Below, one piece after another: positions 46,954 through 55,036 of a DNA stretch of 64,000 nucleotides. How positions within the stretch are numbered: the first letter of the stretch is position 1; every line of letters starts with the position of its first letter. The DNA is from Streptomyces bauhiniae (lineage in GTDB: Bacteria > Actinomycetota > Actinomycetes > Streptomycetales > Streptomycetaceae). The translations under genes were made by a program, and so were the position numbers. The notes under the pieces are model-generated. The model did not search any database and was not told where the DNA came from. It was given only the letters and a program-made list of their open reading frames with translations. The stretch covers positions 434,001 through 498,000 of the forward strand of contig NZ_SRRT01000003.1 of the NCBI RefSeq assembly GCF_004784475.1. The letters run 5' to 3'.

Positions 46954-48537
46954 ATGACAACCTCCCCTGCCCCCCGGATACCGGAAGCCGTGCACCGGCG
47001 CCGCTGGGCGATCCTCGGCGTGCTGATGCTGAGCCTGCTCATCGTGGTGCTCGACAACTCGATCCTGAACGTCGCCATCAAGACCATCGCCACCCCGGCG
47101 CCCACCGGCCTGGGCGCCACGCAGAGCGAGATCGAGTGGGCGATCAACTCGTACACCCTGGTCTTCGCCGGCCTGCTCTTCACCGCCGGACTCATCGGCG
47201 ACCGGCTCGGCCGCAAGAAGGTGCTGCTCGGCGGGCTCGTGGTCTTCGGCATCGGCTCCGCGCTCGCCGCCGAGTCCGGCTCGCCGGGCCAGCTGATCAC
47301 CTACCGCGCGGTGATGGCCCTCGGTGCCGCCTTCGTCATGCCCGCCACCCTGGCCGTGCTGATGAACGTCTTCGAGCGCTCCGAGCAGCCCAAGGCCATC
47401 GGCATCTGGGCGGGCGGGGTGGGCCTCGCCATCGCCATCGGCCCGATCACCGGCGGCGCGCTGCTGGACCACTTCTGGTGGGGCTCGGTCTTCCTGATCA
47501 ACGTGCCCATCGTGCTGATCGCCCTCGCCCTGATGGTCTGGCTGGTCCCCGACTCCCGCGACCCGAAGCCCGGCCGCCTGGACCCGGTCGGCGTGGTGCT
47601 CTCCGTGCTCGGCCTGGTCCTGCTGGTCTACGGCATCATCAAGGGCGGCGAGCTGGCCGACTTCACCGACGCGAAGGTGCTGGCCACGATCATCGCCGGT
47701 GTCGTCGTACTGATCGGCTTCGTGGTCTACGAGAAGCGCAGCGACCACCCCTCGCTGGACGTGACCTACTTCCGCAACAAGGTCTTCTCGGCCGCCATGG
47801 CCGCCATCGCGCTGGTCTTCTTCGCGCTGATGGGCGTCACGTTCTTCGGCGTCTTCTACACCCAGAGCGTGCGTGGCTACTCCCCGCTGGAGTCCGGTCT
47901 GCTGATGCTGCCGCTGGCCGCCGCCCAGATGATCTTCGCGCCGCGCGCCCGGCTGCTGGTCGACCGGTTCGGCAACCGGGCGACCACCACCGCGGGCATG
48001 CTGCTGATCGCCGCCACCCTGGCCGCGTTCGCCGGCTTCGAGGCGGACACGCCCATCTGGCTGCTGGAGGTCGTCTTCTTCCTCATGGGCACCGGCATGG
48101 CGCACATCATGACCCCGACCTCGGTCGTCATCATGCAGGCCCTGCCCCGCGAGAAGGCCGGCTCCGCCTCCGCGCTCAGCAACACCTTCCGCCAGGTCGG
48201 CGGCGCCCTCGGCATCGCCGTACTCGGCTCGGTGCTCGCCACCTCCTACCGCAACGGCATCGAGGGCAAGCTCGGCGCACTCCCGCCCGGCCTGCGCGAC
48301 ACCGCGGGCGAGTCCATCGAGGCCACCCTCGGCATCGCGGAGAAGCTCGGCCCGCGCGGCCAGGCCCTGGTCACCCCCGCCTACGACGCCTTCCTGCACG
48401 CCATGCACGTCACCGCGCTGTGGGGTACGGGCGTGGCGCTGATCGGTGCCGTCGTCGTCGCCGTGTTCCTGCCGGGCAGGCCCCCGGCGGCCGAGGCCGG
48501 CGAGCGCGAGCCGGAACTGATCAGTACCGGAGACTGA
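46954..48537 (+). CDS. DHA2 (14-TM) MFS drug exporter
   Basis: The 527-aa protein has about 14 transmembrane helices and motifs of EmrB/QacA-type proton-drug antiporters: [10 protein letters not shown] in helix 1, [19 protein letters not shown] (loop 2-3), [13 protein letters not shown] and [23 protein letters not shown] (motif C region). It probably exports a hydrophobic toxin or metabolite. The leaderless-type start and palindromic operator upstream, and a TetR gene 68 bp downstream, fit an inducible resistance unit. Confidence 0.93.
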   Translation: MTTSPAPRIPEAVHRRRWAILGVLMLSLLIVVLDNSILNVAIKTIATPAPTGLGATQSEIEWAINSYTLVFAGLLFTAGLIGDRLGRKKVLLGGLVVFGIGSALAAESGSPGQLITYRAVMALGAAFVMPATLAVLMNVFERSEQPKAIGIWAGGVGLAIAIGPITGGALLDHFWWGSVFLINVPIVLIALALMVWLVPDSRDPKPGRLDPVGVVLSVLGLVLLVYGIIKGGELADFTDAKVLATIIAGVVVLIGFVVYEKRSDHPSLDVTYFRNKVFSAAMAAIALVFFALMGVTFFGVFYTQSVRGYSPLESGLLMLPLAAAQMIFAPRARLLVDRFGNRATTTAGMLLIAATLAAFAGFEADTPIWLLEVVFFLMGTGMAHIMTPTSVVIMQALPREKAGSASALSNTFRQVGGALGIAVLGSVLATSYRNGIEGKLGALPPGLRDTAGESIEATLGIAEKLGPRGQALVTPAYDAFLHAMHVTALWGTGVALIGAVVVAVFLPGRPPAAEAGEREPELISTGD

Positions 48538-48605
48538 GTCACCCGGCGGGGGAGGCTGCCGCTGCGGGAGAATCCTCCGCAGCACACCGAGAGGACGACA
48601 CAGAC

Positions 48606-49235
48606 GTGAGCCTTGCCGCAGACCCGCCCGCGCAGCCCGCCCCCGCCCGGGGCAGGCCCCGCAGCGAGGCCGTGGAGCGCGCCATCATCGAGGGCGTGAT
48701 GAAGCTCCTGGAGGACGGCGTACCGCTGGCCGACCTCTCCATCGAGCGGGTCGCCCGTACCGCCGGGGTCGGCAAGGCCACGATCTACCGCCGGTGGAGC
48801 GGCAAGGAGGAACTGTTCGTCGACGTCATGCGCGCCGCCGAACCCCCCGACCCGGAACTCCCCGGCACCTCCATGCGCGACGACCTCGTCGTCCTGCTGG
48901 AGACCCTGCGCCGCCGGGGACTGGCCAGCCGGTCCTCGGCGATCATGCACAACGTCTACGTCCAGGCGAAGTGCAGCCCCCGCATCTGGGCCGCGTACGA
49001 GGCGAGCGTCATAGCGCCCCGGCGGGCCCTCGCCCTGGACGTGCTGCGCCGGGGCCAGCGGGACGGGGAACTGCGGACCGACATCGACGCGGAGCTGGCC
49101 AACGACATGTTCGTCGGTGCCATGCTCGTACGCACCGTCCTGCGCCCCGACGCCGGCCTCCCGGAGGGGCTCGCGGAGGAGATCGTCGACACGCTGCTCG
49201 CCGGCCTACGGCCCGTCAGGCCCCCGGCGCCGTAG
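48606..49235 (+). CDS. TetR family regulator of the MFS exporter
   Basis: The 209-aa protein has a TetR helix-turn-helix (LSIERVARTAGVGKATIYRRWSGKEELFVDVM, ~45-75) and a C-terminal TetR_C-like ligand domain. GTG 48606 has a GAGAGG stretch ~12 nt upstream. It follows the DHA2 exporter in the same direction and probably represses it through the 46911-46929 palindrome; this is inferred from context. Confidence 0.9.
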   Translation: MSLAADPPAQPAPARGRPRSEAVERAIIEGVMKLLEDGVPLADLSIERVARTAGVGKATIYRRWSGKEELFVDVMRAAEPPDPELPGTSMRDDLVVLLETLRRRGLASRSSAIMHNVYVQAKCSPRIWAAYEASVIAPRRALALDVLRRGQRDGELRTDIDAELANDMFVGAMLVRTVLRPDAGLPEGLAEEIVDTLLAGLRPVRPPAP

Positions 49236-49422
49236 CCCGGATGTGCGGGTTTCGTCACAGAAACCCCGTGTGGAGGGCCTTTCCGGAACTGATCGCGCCG
49301 CCTCGCACGTCCTCGACTTCCGAACGGCCGTCATGGGACGGCGGAACGGAGCCCGGCATCCCCTAGGGTCGTACAGACACACGGGGGGATGACGGAGTGC
49401 ACGGCAGGCAGTGAGGCACGGT

Positions 49423-50475
49423 ATGGCGCAGCAGGCGTACATGACGGAGACGGACAACGGCGGCTCGGGGCCCGAGCGACCAGTGTCCCGGCTTCGGCGC
49501 CTGGCGCACCGCCTGTTCGGCGGCTGGCGCGGAGACCCGCACATCTGGCGGCGCGGGCTGGTCACCGCCGTGCTCGCGCTGCTGCTGGCACTGGTGATGG
49601 TGGTGCACTCGCGCATCCCGAACCGGCTCGGCAACCTGGGCAGCCTGATCGAGACCTTCCTGCCCTGGCTGGGCCTGGCGATCCCGGTGCTGCTGGTGCT
49701 GGGGTTCGTCCGCCGTTCCGCCACCGCGCTGATCGCGGTGCTGCTCCCGGCGATCGTCTGGCTGAACCTGTTCGGCGGGCTGCTGCTCTCCGACAAGTCG
49801 GGCACCGGCGGCGACCTGGTCGTGGCCACCCACAATGTGAACGCCGACAACCCGGACCCGGCCGCCACCGCCCGCGACGTCTCCGCCTCCGGCGCCGACA
49901 TGGTCGCCCTGGAGGAGCTGCCCGCCTCCGCCGTGCCGGTGTACTCCTCCGCGCTCAAGGCCACCTACCCCTACCACTCGGTGGTCGGCACGGTCGGGCT
50001 GTGGAGCAAGTACCCGATGAGCCAGGTCGAGCCGGTCGACATCAAGCTCGGCTGGAAGCGGGCGATGCGGGCCACGGTCTCCACGCCGGACGGGCTGGTC
50101 GCGGTGTACGTCGCCCACCTGCCCTCGGTGCGGGTGAAGCTGGAGGCCGGGTTCACCGCCCGGCAGCGGGACAAGAGCGCCGACGCGCTGGGCGAGGCCA
50201 TCGCGGACGAGACGCTCACGCGGGTGGTGCTGCTCGGTGATCTGAACGGCACGATGAACGACCGCTCGCTCAACGCCGTGACCTCCCAGCTCCGCTCCAC
50301 GCAGGGCGCGGCGGGCAGCGGGTTCGGGTTCAGTTGGCCGGCCGCGTTCCCGATGGCCCGGATCGACCAGATCATGGTCAAGGGGGTCGAGCCGGAGAGT
50401 TCCTGGACCCTGCCGCGCACCGGCAGCGACCATCTTCCGGTGGCGGCTCGTGTGAAGCTCGACATGCCCTCGTAA
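49423..50475 (+). CDS. VanJ-like membrane endonuclease/exonuclease/phosphatase protein
   Basis: The 350-aa product has three N-terminal transmembrane helices (~40-115) and an extracytoplasmic EEP domain with VVATHNVNADNPD, MVALEELP, YVAHLPSV, VVLLGDLNGTMND and TGSDHLPVAARV, the full metal/catalytic set. This topology matches VanJ-type proteins linked to teicoplanin resistance and undecaprenyl-phosphate recycling in Streptomyces; a cell-envelope lipid phosphatase is plausible. ATG 49423 has a GAGG ~8 nt upstream. GTG 49411 and ATG 49441 are alternative starts. Confidence 0.85.
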   Translation: MAQQAYMTETDNGGSGPERPVSRLRRLAHRLFGGWRGDPHIWRRGLVTAVLALLLALVMVVHSRIPNRLGNLGSLIETFLPWLGLAIPVLLVLGFVRRSATALIAVLLPAIVWLNLFGGLLLSDKSGTGGDLVVATHNVNADNPDPAATARDVSASGADMVALEELPASAVPVYSSALKATYPYHSVVGTVGLWSKYPMSQVEPVDIKLGWKRAMRATVSTPDGLVAVYVAHLPSVRVKLEAGFTARQRDKSADALGEAIADETLTRVVLLGDLNGTMNDRSLNAVTSQLRSTQGAAGSGFGFSWPAAFPMARIDQIMVKGVEPESSWTLPRTGSDHLPVAARVKLDMPS

Positions 50476-50504
50476 CCCGCAGGAATACTGGCCTTGAAAG
50501 ACTT

Positions 50505-50521
50505 TGTTCCGTACGGGAACA
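50505..50521 (+). promoter_or_regulatory. Palindrome in MFS promoter
   Basis: TGTTCC-GTACG-GGAACA is a perfect 17-bp palindrome 53 bp before the MFS start and next to a -10-like CATAGA. No regulator gene adjoins it. Confidence 0.5.
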
Positions 50522-50574
50522 TAGAAGATTCCCCCTGAGCCCTGTACGGCACTTTCGTTCTGAGAGGTCCCCTC

Positions 50575-51789
50575 ATGCCCCTGGCCCTGCTCGCCCTTGC
50601 CGTGGGCGCCTTCGGCATCGGTACCACCGAGTTCGTGATGATGGGCCTGCTGCCCGACGTCGCGGACGACCTGCACATATCCATCCCGACCGCCGGACAC
50701 CTGGTCTCGGCGTACGCGCTGGGCGTGGTCATCGGCGCTCCGCTGCTGGCCGCGGTCACCGCCCGGATGTCCCGCCGCACGGTGCTGATCGGCCTGATGG
50801 CCGTGTTCGTCGCGGGCAACGCGCTCTCCGCGTTCGCCCCCGGTTACGAGTCCCTGCTCGCCGCCCGCTTCCTGAGCGGCCTGCCGCACGGTGCCTTCTT
50901 CGGCGTCGGCGCGGTCGTCGCCACCGGCATGGTCGCGCCGGAGCGCAAGGCCCGCTCGGTGTCCCTGATGTTCCTGGGGCTGACCGTGGCCAACGTCGCG
51001 GGTGTGCCCGTGGCCACGCTCATGGGCCAGCACATGGGCTGGCGGGCCACCTTCCTCGGGGTCAGCGCCATCGGCCTGGCCGCGATCGCCGCGCTGGCCC
51101 TGCTCATACCGCGCGACCACACCCACGCCACGGCGGCGGGGCTGCGTCACGAGCTGGCCGCGCTGAAGTCCCTGCCGGTGTGGCTGGCGCTCGGTACGAC
51201 GGTCGCGGGCTTCGGCGCGCTGTTCGCCGCGTACAGCTACGTCACCCCGATGCTGACCGACTCCGCCGGGTTCGCCCCGGCCAGCGTGACGCTGCTGCTG
51301 GCGCTGTTCGGCGTCGGCGCGACCGCGGGCAACCTGCTGGGCGGACGCCTCGCCGACCACGCGATGCGGGGCACGCTGTTCGGCGGGCTCGCCGCGCTCG
51401 GCGTCGTCCTCGCGCTGTTCCCGGTGCTGATGCGCGCCGAGTGGAGTGCGGCCCTCGGAGTCGCCCTGCTCGGCATGGCCGCCTTCGTCACCGGCTCCCC
51501 CCTCCAGCTCATGGTCATGGAAAAGGCCGCCGCCGCCCCCTCCCTCGCCTCCTCCGCCAACCAGGCCGCCTTCAACCTCGCGAACGCCGGCGGCGCGTGG
51601 ATCGGGGGCCTCGCCCTGGCAGCGGGCTTCGGCGCGACGTCGCCTGCGCTGGCGGGGGCGGTGCTGGCGGTGTTGGGCCTCGGTGTCGCGGGCGTCGCGT
51701 ACGGGGTGGACCGACGGCGGGCGGGCGCGCCTGCGGGGCGGCTGGTGGCGGCACATGTTCCGGAGACGCAGGAGCAGGTGCACCGCTGA
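50575..51789 (+). CDS. MFS transporter (12-TM, drug/sugar efflux type)
   Basis: The 404-aa protein has 12 predicted transmembrane helices. Its start, ALLALAVGAFGIGTTEFVMMGLLPDVADDL, is characteristic of the Cmx/AraJ-type DHA1 efflux group, and the loop 2-3 motif appears as TARMSRRTVLIGL. GLPHGAFFGVGAVVATGM fits the helix 4 motif of this group. A small lipophilic substrate such as a chloramphenicol-like drug is possible but unproven. GAGAGG precedes the ATG. Confidence 0.9.
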   Translation: MPLALLALAVGAFGIGTTEFVMMGLLPDVADDLHISIPTAGHLVSAYALGVVIGAPLLAAVTARMSRRTVLIGLMAVFVAGNALSAFAPGYESLLAARFLSGLPHGAFFGVGAVVATGMVAPERKARSVSLMFLGLTVANVAGVPVATLMGQHMGWRATFLGVSAIGLAAIAALALLIPRDHTHATAAGLRHELAALKSLPVWLALGTTVAGFGALFAAYSYVTPMLTDSAGFAPASVTLLLALFGVGATAGNLLGGRLADHAMRGTLFGGLAALGVVLALFPVLMRAEWSAALGVALLGMAAFVTGSPLQLMVMEKAAAAPSLASSANQAAFNLANAGGAWIGGLALAAGFGATSPALAGAVLAVLGLGVAGVAYGVDRRRAGAPAGRLVAAHVPETQEQVHR

Positions 51790-51838
51790 TCCCCGCCGAC
51801 TTACGGCTTGAGGCCCCGTTCATCCCTTTCCACAGGGG

Positions 51839-52240
51839 GTGTACGGGGCCTTCTGCATGCCAGGTGTCCTCAGGGTCGTCCAGTTTCGTGATGCGGAGGG
51901 GGCCGTATTGGCGAGGCCCGGCTCCGCTGGCGCGCGGGCCGCACGGCGCGCAGCGTTCAGTGCGCTTCCCCCCGGGTCCGTGGACGCGGTTCGCGGGGCG
52001 ATCCGGGGTGCCATCGGTGACGTACTGGGCGAGGTGCCCGAGAGTGCCACCGGCTTCAGGCCGCACGTCTCGGTGGCCTACAGCGCGAGCGACGGTCCGG
52101 CCGCACCCGTTGAAGAAGCCCTCGCCGCACGGGAGTTCAGCCCCGCTAGGGCACGGGTGAGCAGCGCCGAGCTGATCGTCATCCACCGGGACAACGAGAT
52201 GTACGAGTGGGAGACCTTCGCCACCGTGCCCCTGGGGTAG
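51839..52240 (+). pseudogene. 2H phosphoesterase (2'-5' RNA ligase-like), N-terminally truncated
   Basis: The 133-aa frame preserves only one of the two HxT/S motifs of the 2H superfamily, in GFRPHVSVAYS, followed by the C-terminal SSAELIVIHRDNEMYEWETFATVPLG. The N-terminal half with the first His motif is absent, and the frame is closed by a TGA at 51805-51807. GTG 51839 has AGGGG upstream, so a short product could be made, but it should be inactive. It is likely a deletion remnant. Confidence 0.55.
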
Positions 52241-52252
52241 CGCGGATGTGTT

Positions 52253-52351
52253 TCAGCGGCCGACCACGGCGAGCAGGTCCATCAGACTGTCGATCCGCCA
52301 GTCGGCCGCCCCCTCGGCCTCCTGGTCGGCCCGCAGGTGGGCGGTGCCCGC
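52253..52351 (-). pseudogene. C-terminal remnant of a HAD-like hydrolase gene
   Basis: The minus strand reads CAGTAHLRADQEAEG, then AADWRIDSLMDLLAVVGR and a stop at 52253-52255. This resembles the last ~30 residues of HAD-superfamily hydrolases. Upstream the frame runs into the 3' end of the YdeI-like gene with no HAD core, so only the tail survives. Confidence 0.45.
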
Positions 52352-52356
52352 GCAAG

Positions 52357-52372
52357 CGAGCGATAGCGCTCG
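52357..52372 (-). terminator. Short hairpin after YdeI-like gene
   Basis: CGAGCG-ATAG-CGCTCG is a perfect 6-bp stem immediately after the YdeI-like stop codon. It is a modest terminator candidate lying at the junction with the HAD remnant. Confidence 0.45.
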
Positions 52373-52373
52373 G

Positions 52374-52949
52374 CTACGGGTGCAGCTTCTCGCCCCTCGT
52401 CAGCATCGCCACGTACTTCTCGATCCGGCGTGCCCGGGTCTCGGGTTTTTTGGCGTCCTGGACCCGGTACAGGATGGCGTAGCGGTTCTGGCGGTCCAGG
52501 TTTTCGAAGAACTGCGCCGCGGCCGGGGCGGCGGTCAGGGCTGTCAGGAGGTCGGTCGGCACGGTGGCGGTCTTCGTGCCGTCGTAGGCCGCCTCCCAGC
52601 GGCCGTCCGTCTTGGCGCGGTCGATCTCGGCCTGTCCCGGTGGGCGCATACGGCCCTGTTCGGTCAGGGCGGCCACCTTCTCCCGGTTGACCTTGGACCA
52701 CTTGCTGCGCGGTGTGCGCGGGGTGAACCGCTGGAGCCACCACTGGTCGTCGAGCTTGGCCTTCTGGCCGTCGATCCAGCCGTAGCAGAGCGCCACCTCG
52801 AGAGCCTGGGCGTAGTCCAGCGCGACGACTCCGGGGGCCTTCCTGCGCAGCTTGAGCCAGATGCCGGGCGAGACGGCGTGGTTCTCGCCGAGCCATGCCT
52901 CGAATGCCTCGGCGGATACGAACGCGACGGTCTCCAAGTCCTGGGTCAC
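52374..52949 (-). CDS. YdeI/OmpD-associated family protein
   Basis: The 191-aa protein belongs to the YdeI-type family: FEAWLGENHAVSPGIWLKLRRK, LEVALCYGWIDGQK, WWLQRFTPRTPRSKWSKVNREKV and AAQFFENLDRQNRYAILYRVQDAKKPETRARRIEKYV. Members are sometimes called bacteriocin-protection proteins; the biochemical role is unknown. GTG 52949 begins the family consensus; a GTG six codons earlier (52967) is also in frame. It stands next to gene remnants and is divergent from the ABC exporter genes. Confidence 0.85.
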   Translation of the reverse strand: MTQDLETVAFVSAEAFEAWLGENHAVSPGIWLKLRRKAPGVVALDYAQALEVALCYGWIDGQKAKLDDQWWLQRFTPRTPRSKWSKVNREKVAALTEQGRMRPPGQAEIDRAKTDGRWEAAYDGTKTATVPTDLLTALTAAPAAAQFFENLDRQNRYAILYRVQDAKKPETRARRIEKYVAMLTRGEKLHP

Positions 52950-53099
52950 CCGAGCAGCGAACCACACCCGTCCGATCGTCGTGACGCATTCGGCGCGGCC
53001 CGAATCCCGCCGCGAGTCTGCTCCTCGTCACGGACGCTGCCGTCACGAATCCAGCGCGCGGGGAGTCTCGAGCGTGACCATCCCGTCATCCTGCCCCGC

Positions 53100-53127
53100 T
53101 GTCGGCCGTCTGTCGGTGGATTGTCGG
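53100..53127 (+). promoter_or_regulatory. Three TGTCGG direct repeats, 11-bp period
   Basis: TGTCGG occurs at 53100-53105, 53111-53116 and 53122-53127, exactly one helical turn apart, ending 24 bp before the ABC ATPase start. This is a candidate site for a regulator that binds direct repeats on one face of the DNA, as SARP-type activators do. Confidence 0.5.
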
Positions 53128-53150
53128 TGCCCCCTGGCACAGTCCTCCTC

Positions 53151-54176
53151 ATGACGCGAATCGATGAGAACCCCGGCGGCGGCCGTTCCGCCGTGTCCGT
53201 GCGGGGGATGGTCAAGCACTACGGCGAGACCAAGGCGCTGGACGGGGTGGATCTGGAGGTCCGGGAGGGGACCGTGATGGGGGTGCTCGGGCCGAACGGC
53301 GCCGGGAAGACCACCCTCGTACGGATTCTGTCGACCCTGATCACCCCGGACGCCGGCGAGGCGCTCGTGGCCGGGTACGACGTGGTGCGGCAGCCCCGGC
53401 AACTGCGCCGGGTGATCGGGCTGACGGGGCAGTACGCCTCGGTGGACGAGAAGCTGCCCGGCTGGGAGAACCTGTACATGATCGGCCGGCTGCTGGACCT
53501 GTCCCGCAAGGACGCCCGCCGCCGCGCGGACGAGCTGCTGGAGCGTTTCTCCCTGACCGAGGCGGCCAAGCGCCCCGCCTCCACCTACTCCGGCGGCATG
53601 CGGCGGCGCCTGGACCTGGCCGCCTCCATGATCGGCCGCCCGCAGGTGCTGTTCCTGGACGAGCCCACCACCGGCCTCGACCCCCGCACCCGCAACGAGG
53701 TCTGGGACGAGGTGAAGGCGATGGTCGGCGAGGGCGTGACCGTGCTGCTCACCACCCAGTACATGGAGGAGGCCGAGCAGCTCGCCTCCGAGCTGACCGT
53801 GGTGGACCGGGGCAAGGTCATCGCCGGCGGCCGGATCGAGGAGCTGAAGGCGAAGGTCGGCGGCCGCACCCTGCGCGTACGCCCCGTCGACCCGCTCCAG
53901 TTGGAGCCGCTCGCCACCACGCTGGACGAGCTGGGCATCACCGGCCTGGCGACCACCACCGTGGACCACCAGACCGGCACCCTGCTGGTGCCGATCCTCA
54001 GCGACGAGCAGCTCACCGCGGTCGTCGGCGCGGTCACCGCGCGCGGCATCACCATTTCCTCCATCGTCACCGAACTCCCCAGCCTGGACGAGGTGTTCCT
54101 CTCGCTCACCGGCCACCGCGCCAGTGCCCCGCAGGACGCCACGCCCGCCGATTCCCGCGAAGAGGTCGCCGTATGA
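53151..54176 (+). CDS. DrrA-type ABC exporter ATPase
   Basis: The 341-aa ATPase shows Walker A GPNGAGKTT (~47), Q-loop GLTGQYASVDEKLPGWENL typical of the daunorubicin DrrA group, signature YSGGMRRRLDLA, Walker B VLFLDEPTTGLD and a C-terminal extension. It powers the membrane partner encoded next, with a 4-nt ATGA overlap. The pair probably exports a lipophilic compound. The start may be leaderless (CACAGT, 7 nt upstream). No biosynthetic cluster adjoins it. Confidence 0.93.
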   Translation: MTRIDENPGGGRSAVSVRGMVKHYGETKALDGVDLEVREGTVMGVLGPNGAGKTTLVRILSTLITPDAGEALVAGYDVVRQPRQLRRVIGLTGQYASVDEKLPGWENLYMIGRLLDLSRKDARRRADELLERFSLTEAAKRPASTYSGGMRRRLDLAASMIGRPQVLFLDEPTTGLDPRTRNEVWDEVKAMVGEGVTVLLTTQYMEEAEQLASELTVVDRGKVIAGGRIEELKAKVGGRTLRVRPVDPLQLEPLATTLDELGITGLATTTVDHQTGTLLVPILSDEQLTAVVGAVTARGITISSIVTELPSLDEVFLSLTGHRASAPQDATPADSREEVAV

Positions 54177-54994
54177 GCGCCACCACGACCGTCCCGCCCG
54201 TACCGCTCGCGGACTCCCGCATCACCCTGCGCGGCCACCTGCGGCACACCGGCGCCCTCGTCCGCCGCAACCTGCTGTGGATCAAGCAGGACCCGGAGTC
54301 GATGTTCGACGCGCTGCTGATGCCCGTCGTCTTCACCCTGCTGTTCGTGTTCGTGTTCGGCGGCTCCATCGGCCAGGCCCTCGGCGGCGGCCAGGAGCAG
54401 TATGTGCAGTACGTCATCCCCGGCATGCTGGCGATGATGAGCATGACGATGTCGCAGGGCGTCGGCACCGGGTTCAGCCAGGACTTCAACAGCGGGGTCA
54501 TGGACCGGTTCCGCTCGCTGCCCATCGGCCGGGGCTCGGTGCTGTTCGCCAAGCTCGCGGTGGAGCTGGGCCGGATGCTGTTCGCCACGGCCGTGCTGAT
54601 GGTCGTCGCCGTGCTGGTCGGCTTCGACATCACGAGCTGGCCGGGGCTGTTCGCCACCGTGGGACTTGCCACGCTGTTCGCGTCCTCGATCATGTGGGTC
54701 TTCCTCACCCTGGGCGTGGTGATGAAGAGCGCGCAGTCCGTGCAGGCGATGGGCTTCCTGGTGCTGTTCCCGCTCCAGTTCGGCTCGTCCATCTTCGCGC
54801 CGACCAAGTCGATGCCCGGCTGGCTGCAGGCGTTCACCGACTACAACCCGCTGTCCACGCTCGCCGACGCGGCGCGCGGTCTGATGGTCGGCGGCCCGGT
54901 CGCCCACGACCTGTGGGTCACGGTCGCCTGGTCGGTGGCGATCACCGCCGTGATGGCACCGGTCGCCATCCACAAGTTCCGCACCAAGACCTGA
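54173..54994 (+). CDS. DrrB-type ABC-2 exporter permease
   Basis: The 273-aa protein has six predicted transmembrane helices and the ABC-2 family features NLLWIKQDPESMFDALLMPVVFTLLFVFVFGG, YVIPGMLAMMSM and SSIFAPTKSMPGWLQAFTDYNPLSTLADAARGL. It is translationally coupled to the DrrA-like ATPase and forms the channel of the exporter. Confidence 0.93.
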   Translation: MSATTTVPPVPLADSRITLRGHLRHTGALVRRNLLWIKQDPESMFDALLMPVVFTLLFVFVFGGSIGQALGGGQEQYVQYVIPGMLAMMSMTMSQGVGTGFSQDFNSGVMDRFRSLPIGRGSVLFAKLAVELGRMLFATAVLMVVAVLVGFDITSWPGLFATVGLATLFASSIMWVFLTLGVVMKSAQSVQAMGFLVLFPLQFGSSIFAPTKSMPGWLQAFTDYNPLSTLADAARGLMVGGPVAHDLWVTVAWSVAITAVMAPVAIHKFRTKT

Positions 54995-55015
54995 CGTTCA
55001 CCGACGCACAGTTCT

Positions 55016-55034
55016 CCGGTTCACTGTGAACCGG
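55016..55034. terminator. Terminator between exporter operon and AfsR-like gene
   Basis: CCGGTTCA-CTG-TGAACCGG is a perfect 8-bp stem between the convergent genes, ending 2 bp before the stop of the minus-strand regulator. Confidence 0.75.
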
Positions 55035-55036
55035 CT

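Noticed and set aside
45888..48605. Long plus-strand frame running into the TetR gene at 48606
   Set aside because: It crosses panB in antisense and the MFS gene in another frame. Only the final 209 codons have a TetR fold and a plausible start.
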